From a bacterium (GTDB taxonomy: Bacteria; Verrucomicrobiota; Verrucomicrobiia; Limisphaerales; UBA11358): DNA of 49,159 bases. A program made the translations under genes and the position numbers. Under the pieces are notes generated by a model, which was given only the letters and a program-made list of their open reading frames with translations, did not search any database and had not been told where the DNA came from. The stretch lies in contig JAKALA010000025.1 of the NCBI GenBank assembly GCA_021813325.1, forward strand, positions 1 through 49,159. The letters are read 5' to 3'. Positions 45,358 through 49,159 of this stretch are shown here, one piece after another. The first letter of the stretch is position 1; each line of letters starts with the position of its first letter.

Positions 45358-45397
45358 CATTATGAGTCGCCTGCTCTAACCGCTGAGCTATGGGCCC
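45358..45397 (-). pseudogene. 5' half of a CAU-anticodon tRNA, split at the anticodon loop
   Basis: Reading leftward from 45397: acceptor GGGCCCA, D arm GCTC...GAGC, anticodon stem start GGCGA and loop CTCATAAT, then sequence that cannot complete the anticodon stem or T arm. It resembles tRNA-Ile2(CAU). The break at the anticodon loop matches a usual tyrosine-recombinase crossover position. It shares ACTCATAATG with the complete tRNA at 45093. This is the probable right boundary of the element. Confidence 0.75.
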
Positions 45398-45566
45398 ACT
45401 TTGGTTGAAATGTGCGTCGGTCGCGCAAGGAAGCTTGGGGTGCCAAACCACCGGCGGTGGCCAAGTGTATCCCACACGTTCCAGCCGGCCATTATTTTGC
45501 GCGGGGAAAAACCGGCGGCAAGTTTTTATTCCGGGTTCGCTGTTCGCAGCCCAAATCTTCCCGGCG

Positions 45567-47174
45567 TCAGGCGATCTGGAGCCACACCGTTTTTAAATAG
45601 GCCGGCTCCTCGCGGCTGATCGGGAAATCGGGCGGTTGCGGGACGTAATGTTGCTTTATAATTCGCCGTTTGGCGGAACGAATGGCCAGATTCACCCCGT
45701 CGAGGAATTTTCCCGGCGGCCAATCGGCGGCGTTGGTGGAAGCGAGTAAAACGCCGGTCGATTTCAAAACGGGCAGGGCGGCAGCCACCAGATCGCCAAA
45801 ATTCTTTTCCACGCGGAACACCCCGGAGTCCTTGGATTGCGAAAAGGTCGGCGGATCCAGAATGACCGCGTCAAACGCACGACTTTTTTTGGCCAGGCGC
45901 CGCAGCCAGTCAAACGTATCCCCGTAGATGAAATCGTGCTCCGTGGCGTTCAGCCCATTCAGGGCGAAATTGCGTTTGCCCCATTCGAGATATTTTTTGG
46001 AGAGATCCAGACTGGTGGTTTGCGCGCCGGCTTTGGCCGCGCCAACGGAGAAACCGCAGGTGTAAGCAAAACAATTCAGCACTTCGGTTTTAGGCTTTAG
46101 GATTTCCGGAAAAGGAAATCCCGCGGCGATGTGGCCGGTCAAAAGGCGGCGGCGATTGTCGCGTTGATCCAGAAACAGGCCCACTGAATAGCCTTCGTTA
46201 AAGCTCAGTTCAAAGCGGATGCCATTCTCCCGGATTTCAAAACGTTCCGGTGCCGTTTTGCCCAGGACCAATTGCGGCGAAGCGTCGGCGGTAGTGGAAC
46301 GACGAACCTGGCGGGAAAGAGTTTTGTGATACGCACCGATGGAAGGGAATTTACTTGCGAGATGCGCCAGTTCGTCGCTTTGCTTGGAAGACAAAGGCTG
46401 ATCCGATTGTGAAAGGAGATAATCGCCAAGTTTATCCACAAACCAACCCGGCCAGCCGTCGCTGGCGCCATGCACCAGGCGAAAGGCATTGGTGGCTTGC
46501 GACTCAATCATGGCCGTGCGTAAAGTCAGTCGCGGTTCCTGGTCAAAATCCGGAGGCGACGCGAGCTTGATGGGTTCACGTGTGGCGGGGTGCGAAAGCG
46601 TAATTTCACCAGCATGAAGATAAACGCGGGCCGAAGCCGTTCCGCCGTAAAGTGTATCGCCGAGGATTGGAAATCCGCGTTCGGCGGCGTGAACCCGGAT
46701 TTGGTGGGTGCGTCCAGTGACCGGTTCAGCCAGAACCATCCGCAATTTTCCGGTTCCGAACCTGGCGTCGTGATCGGGCGTAAATTTGGTTTCCGCCATT
46801 TCACCGCCTGGCCGGGTGGCATATTTTTCACCGATTCGCAGCAAGCTGGTCTTAACCGTGAACGGAGACTTGGGCACTTCGCGGTCGGTCAACAGGAGAT
46901 ATTGTTTGTGAACGCGTCGCTGGGTGAATTGCTCGGTCAGCGATTTATTGGCGATGGCGGTTTTGCCGAAAATCAGAATGCCGCTGGTTTCCTTGTCAAG
47001 GCGATGAATGATGGCGAGATTGGCCCAACGCGGTTCGCGATGCCGAAGCCAGTCGTAGAGGCCTTCGCCGGCGTGGGGCGCGGGTGCGTGCGTGTTCCAT
47101 CCCGCCGGCTTGTGAACGGCCAGCAGATGTTCGTCTTCAAGGACAACGCACGGAAGCATGAGCGAAAATAGCAT
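45567..47174 (-). CDS. fused RluA-type pseudouridine synthase and RlmI-type rRNA methyltransferase
   Basis: A 535-residue chromosomal fusion. The N-terminal half (about 8-235) is an RluA-family pseudouridine synthase with IHRLDKETSGIL (catalytic Asp) and GRTHQIRVHAAERGFPILGDTLYG. The C-terminal half (about 290-535) is a Rossmann methyltransferase like RlmI, with LNCFAYTCGFSVGAAKAGA and DAVILDPPTFSQ motifs. It should modify rRNA or tRNA. An ATG at 47159 (MLPCVV) is an alternative start. Related two-domain fusions occur in Verrucomicrobiota to my knowledge; I cannot check that here. Confidence 0.9.
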   Translation of the reverse strand: MLFSLMLPCVVLEDEHLLAVHKPAGWNTHAPAPHAGEGLYDWLRHREPRWANLAIIHRLDKETSGILIFGKTAIANKSLTEQFTQRRVHKQYLLLTDREVPKSPFTVKTSLLRIGEKYATRPGGEMAETKFTPDHDARFGTGKLRMVLAEPVTGRTHQIRVHAAERGFPILGDTLYGGTASARVYLHAGEITLSHPATREPIKLASPPDFDQEPRLTLRTAMIESQATNAFRLVHGASDGWPGWFVDKLGDYLLSQSDQPLSSKQSDELAHLASKFPSIGAYHKTLSRQVRRSTTADASPQLVLGKTAPERFEIRENGIRFELSFNEGYSVGLFLDQRDNRRRLLTGHIAAGFPFPEILKPKTEVLNCFAYTCGFSVGAAKAGAQTTSLDLSKKYLEWGKRNFALNGLNATEHDFIYGDTFDWLRRLAKKSRAFDAVILDPPTFSQSKDSGVFRVEKNFGDLVAAALPVLKSTGVLLASTNAADWPPGKFLDGVNLAIRSAKRRIIKQHYVPQPPDFPISREEPAYLKTVWLQIA

Positions 47175-47251
47175 TTCTGTTTCAAAAATAAATTCTGAAG
47201 CGATCAGGCTGCGCTTGCCTCTAGGTGGGCAACCATGAACACTCCCGCAGC

Positions 47252-47965
47252 ATGGAATCTACAACGATCGTAGTCCCGGGTCTGACCAATCGTGAATTTC
47301 TGGAGCAATGTGCGCTGGCGGGGCGGGTGGGTTTGTGCGGCGGTGGAACGCGCGTGGACCTTGCCATTCGGCGGGCCCAACGACATCTGGATGAAGCCAA
47401 ACGCTGGAGCGATTGGTCGCACGCATTTTTGTTTGAAGGTATTCGCGCCGATGGCCAGCACTGGATCATCGAATCGGATCTGCAATTTTCGCGGAAAAAC
47501 ATTCAGCTTGGAGTGCAGGAAAATCGCGCGGAAAAATGTTGCGACGAGAAAATGTTTCCGACGCTGGCGATTCTGGATTTTGGCCTCGCCAACGGGCAAT
47601 TAACCGCTTGGCTAAAGGCTGGACTGGAAATGGTGGCTTCGCGGGAGCGTTATTCGTTGAGTGAATTGGTTGGGACTTTGATTGCCTTGCGCCGGCCTGA
47701 ACTGCGGGCGCGGGAGAATTTACTGGCGCGGAAACGCTCAGTTTTTTGTTCCGCGTTGGTCCAACGCTTGTTTCACGGGGCGGACATCGACTTGGTTCCG
47801 GGTGTCAGCGGCAAAAATACGACGTCGGAAGATCTCTGGCGCGCGTCGGTGCCGCACATCACTTACTTGTTGCAGCGTGAGGCCAGACCGCGTTTGCATA
47901 CCCGGTTGCATCGGCGTATGGTCTCGGGTATTCAAAAGGTGAAATCTCATTCGCACACAACATGA
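47252..47965 (+). CDS. hypothetical protein, possibly YiiX/NlpC-P60-like
   Basis: A 237-residue protein from ATG 47252. Features resembling permuted papain-fold (YiiX/YebB) proteins include GGGTRVDLAIRRA, WSDWSHAFLFEG and HWIIESDLQ, but the usual catalytic Cys is not clear. No signal peptide. A GTG at 47225 is an alternative start. Its stop overlaps the next gene by four bases, suggesting an operon. Confidence 0.6.
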   Translation: MESTTIVVPGLTNREFLEQCALAGRVGLCGGGTRVDLAIRRAQRHLDEAKRWSDWSHAFLFEGIRADGQHWIIESDLQFSRKNIQLGVQENRAEKCCDEKMFPTLAILDFGLANGQLTAWLKAGLEMVASRERYSLSELVGTLIALRRPELRARENLLARKRSVFCSALVQRLFHGADIDLVPGVSGKNTTSEDLWRASVPHITYLLQREARPRLHTRLHRRMVSGIQKVKSHSHTT

Positions 47966-48975
47966 AATACGCATATCTACTAACTTTATTCCTGTTGCTG
48001 GAAGGATTCGCGCAGGGAGCCGAATCGGGCCAAATCGCCGCCAAGCCGCTTTATCGCGATCCGGTTTACGATGGCGCCGCCGATCCAACACTGATTTGGA
48101 ATCCGCTGGTGAAAAAGTGGTGGATGTTTTACACGGATCGCCGGGCGAATGTGCCCGGGATCAGCGGGGTCGCCTGGGTGCATGGCACGCCGATCGGGAT
48201 TGCGGAATCGGCGGATGGCGGGGCGCACTGGCATTTTGTTCAAATGGCGCAGTTTGATTTGCCCAATGATTATGGCGGAACCAATGTCACCTGCTGGGCG
48301 CCGGATGTGGTTCGGGGGCCGGATGGAACCTGGCGGATGTTTTTGACAATCGTGCCCGGAATTTTCAGAGACTGGGGACATCCGCGTTTCATTGTCCAAC
48401 TGACCAGCACGGATTTGGTTCACTGGAAAACTCCCCAAAAACTGGCGCTGTCGTCTGACCGCGTGATTGATCCGAGCATTGAATTCATGGCCAGTGGCGC
48501 CTGCCGGCTTTACTACAACGACGAACGCGCGGGCAAATCAATCTATTATGCCGAAAGCCCGGACATGGAGCGCTGGACGGACAAGGGACTGGCGTTTAAA
48601 AGCCGCGGCGAAGGGCCCAAAGGATTTCGCTGGCATGGGAAGTATTGGGTCGTCATGGATGAATGGCGCGGGCTGGGAGTGTTTCGCTCGGACGATGGCA
48701 GCGACTGGACCAAGCAACCGGTGAATTTGCTGGCTGTTCCTGGCAAAGGCTTGGACGATCAGGTCATGGGTGGACACCCCGATGTGGTGGTGAGCGGTAA
48801 CCGGGCTTTTTTGTTTTATTTCACCCACCCGGGCCGACGCGGACCTGACGCCAACAAAGACACCACCGAGCAGCGCCGGAGTTCCATTCAAGTGGTCGAA
48901 TTGCAGGAGAAAGACGGCTGGCTGGATTGCGATCGCGATGCCCCAACGCATATTGCGCTTCTGCCGGGGAACTGA
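47962..48975 (+). CDS. secreted GH43-like glycosidase
   Basis: A 337-residue exported protein with a signal peptide (MKYAYLLTLFLLLEGFAQGAES) and a five-bladed beta-propeller of the GH43/GH32/GH117 type: DGAADPTLIWNPLVKKWWMFYT (catalytic Asp region), TCWAPDVVRGPDGTWRMFLT, RVIDPSIEFMASGACRLYYND, KYWVVMDEW. It probably cleaves plant or algal polysaccharide side chains. Typical chromosomal gene, outside the element. Confidence 0.8.
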   Translation: MKYAYLLTLFLLLEGFAQGAESGQIAAKPLYRDPVYDGAADPTLIWNPLVKKWWMFYTDRRANVPGISGVAWVHGTPIGIAESADGGAHWHFVQMAQFDLPNDYGGTNVTCWAPDVVRGPDGTWRMFLTIVPGIFRDWGHPRFIVQLTSTDLVHWKTPQKLALSSDRVIDPSIEFMASGACRLYYNDERAGKSIYYAESPDMERWTDKGLAFKSRGEGPKGFRWHGKYWVVMDEWRGLGVFRSDDGSDWTKQPVNLLAVPGKGLDDQVMGGHPDVVVSGNRAFLFYFTHPGRRGPDANKDTTEQRRSSIQVVELQEKDGWLDCDRDAPTHIALLPGN

Positions 48976-49038
48976 TTTCGTCAATCTCTCAGCCCGATTT
49001 TGTCGATAGGGTTAAACCCGAACTCTGAAATCGGGGAG

Positions 49039-49158
49039 CGCCGGCCGCTGGCCGGCGGTGTTTGGCGGCCCGCCAAACCCGGCGTCCAACCATGATCTTC
49101 ACCGAACGAAACGGGGAAATATTGGTTCAACGAGGTTTTCGGCCGGCCGCCGAAAACC
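49039..49158. repeat. cluster of strong palindromes downstream of glycosidase gene
   Basis: Three hairpins: CGCCGGCC-GCT-GGCCGGCG (49039-49057), GTTTGGCGG-C-CCGCCAAAC (49060-49078) and GGTTTTCGGC-CGGCC-GCCGAAAACC (49134-49158). They could terminate transcription or belong to a dispersed palindromic repeat family. Confidence 0.6.
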
Positions 49159-49159
49159 A

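Noticed and set aside
45131-45360. Frames around the tRNA boundary
   Set aside because: These are tRNA and att-site sequence translated by chance, not proteins.

Overview
The window looks like most of an integrative conjugative element (ICE) running into chromosomal DNA at its right end, probably from a Verrucomicrobiota-type bacterium (Limisphaerales/Pedosphaera-like). The organism call is an inference. It rests on overall gene style (a very large secreted RHS protein with signal peptide, verrucomicrobial-type secreted proteins, a fused RluA/RlmI-type rRNA modification gene), not on a marker gene.

Layout. 1-926: a CRISPR array of 13 identical 36-bp repeats, cut by the left window edge; no cas gene is visible. 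956-4088 (minus): a MobF-type relaxase/helicase and a small downstream gene. 4117-4143: an operator-like palindrome in the divergent promoter region. 4172-8158 (plus): a relaxosome and coupling operon with a hypothetical gene, traK-, traL- and traM-like genes, a TraG/VirD4-type coupling protein and a small gene. 8.2-25.7 kb: cargo. This comprises three small XRE-type regulators, a secreted LamG-like protein, a 2034-residue RHS polymorphic-toxin-like protein with an ADP-ribosyltransferase-like tip, a small membrane protein, a macro-domain protein, a YwqK-like MORN-repeat protein, a structured non-coding block, a hypothetical gene, and an AraC / carboxymuconolactone decarboxylase-like / aldo-keto reductase / alcohol dehydrogenase group. 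25,951-26,859 (minus): a ClpB-D2-like AAA+ ATPase. 26,889-26,915: a second copy of the operator-like palindrome, again in a divergent promoter region. 26,987-39,032 (plus): a VirB/Trb-type type IV secretion operon (VirB2, B3, B4, a PP-loop enzyme, a lipoprotein, B5, B6, B8, B9, B10, a second lipoprotein). 39,363-45,030: an XRE-like gene, a 1714-residue methylase-helicase with a second gene nested in its linker, and an excisionase-like protein. 45,093-45,397: a complete tRNA(CAU), tandem 11-bp repeats, and the 5' half of a second CAU-anticodon tRNA on the other strand, broken at the anticodon loop. This is the likely integration boundary. 45,567 to the end: ordinary chromosomal genes (fused pseudouridine synthase/methyltransferase, an unassigned protein, a GH43-like secreted glycosidase).

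How the parts work together. The relaxase with TraK/L/M-like proteins would nick and process DNA at an oriT, which I place tentatively just upstream of the traK-like gene. The coupling protein would hand the DNA-protein complex to the VirB/Trb channel. The methylase-helicase probably protects incoming DNA. The excisionase-like protein would set recombination direction at the tRNA site. The operator-like palindrome shared by both divergent conjugation promoters suggests that one regulator switches both halves of the transfer machinery. I see no integrase, VirB11, VirB1 or cas genes; any of these could lie left of the window.

Most interesting points: the duplicated operator, the RHS/ADP-ribosyltransferase-like/macro-domain cluster, the nested gene in the methylase linker, the PP-loop enzyme inside the secretion operon, the ClpB-like ATPase in a system lacking a visible VirB11, the tRNA split at its anticodon loop, and a CRISPR array touching a conjugation operon.
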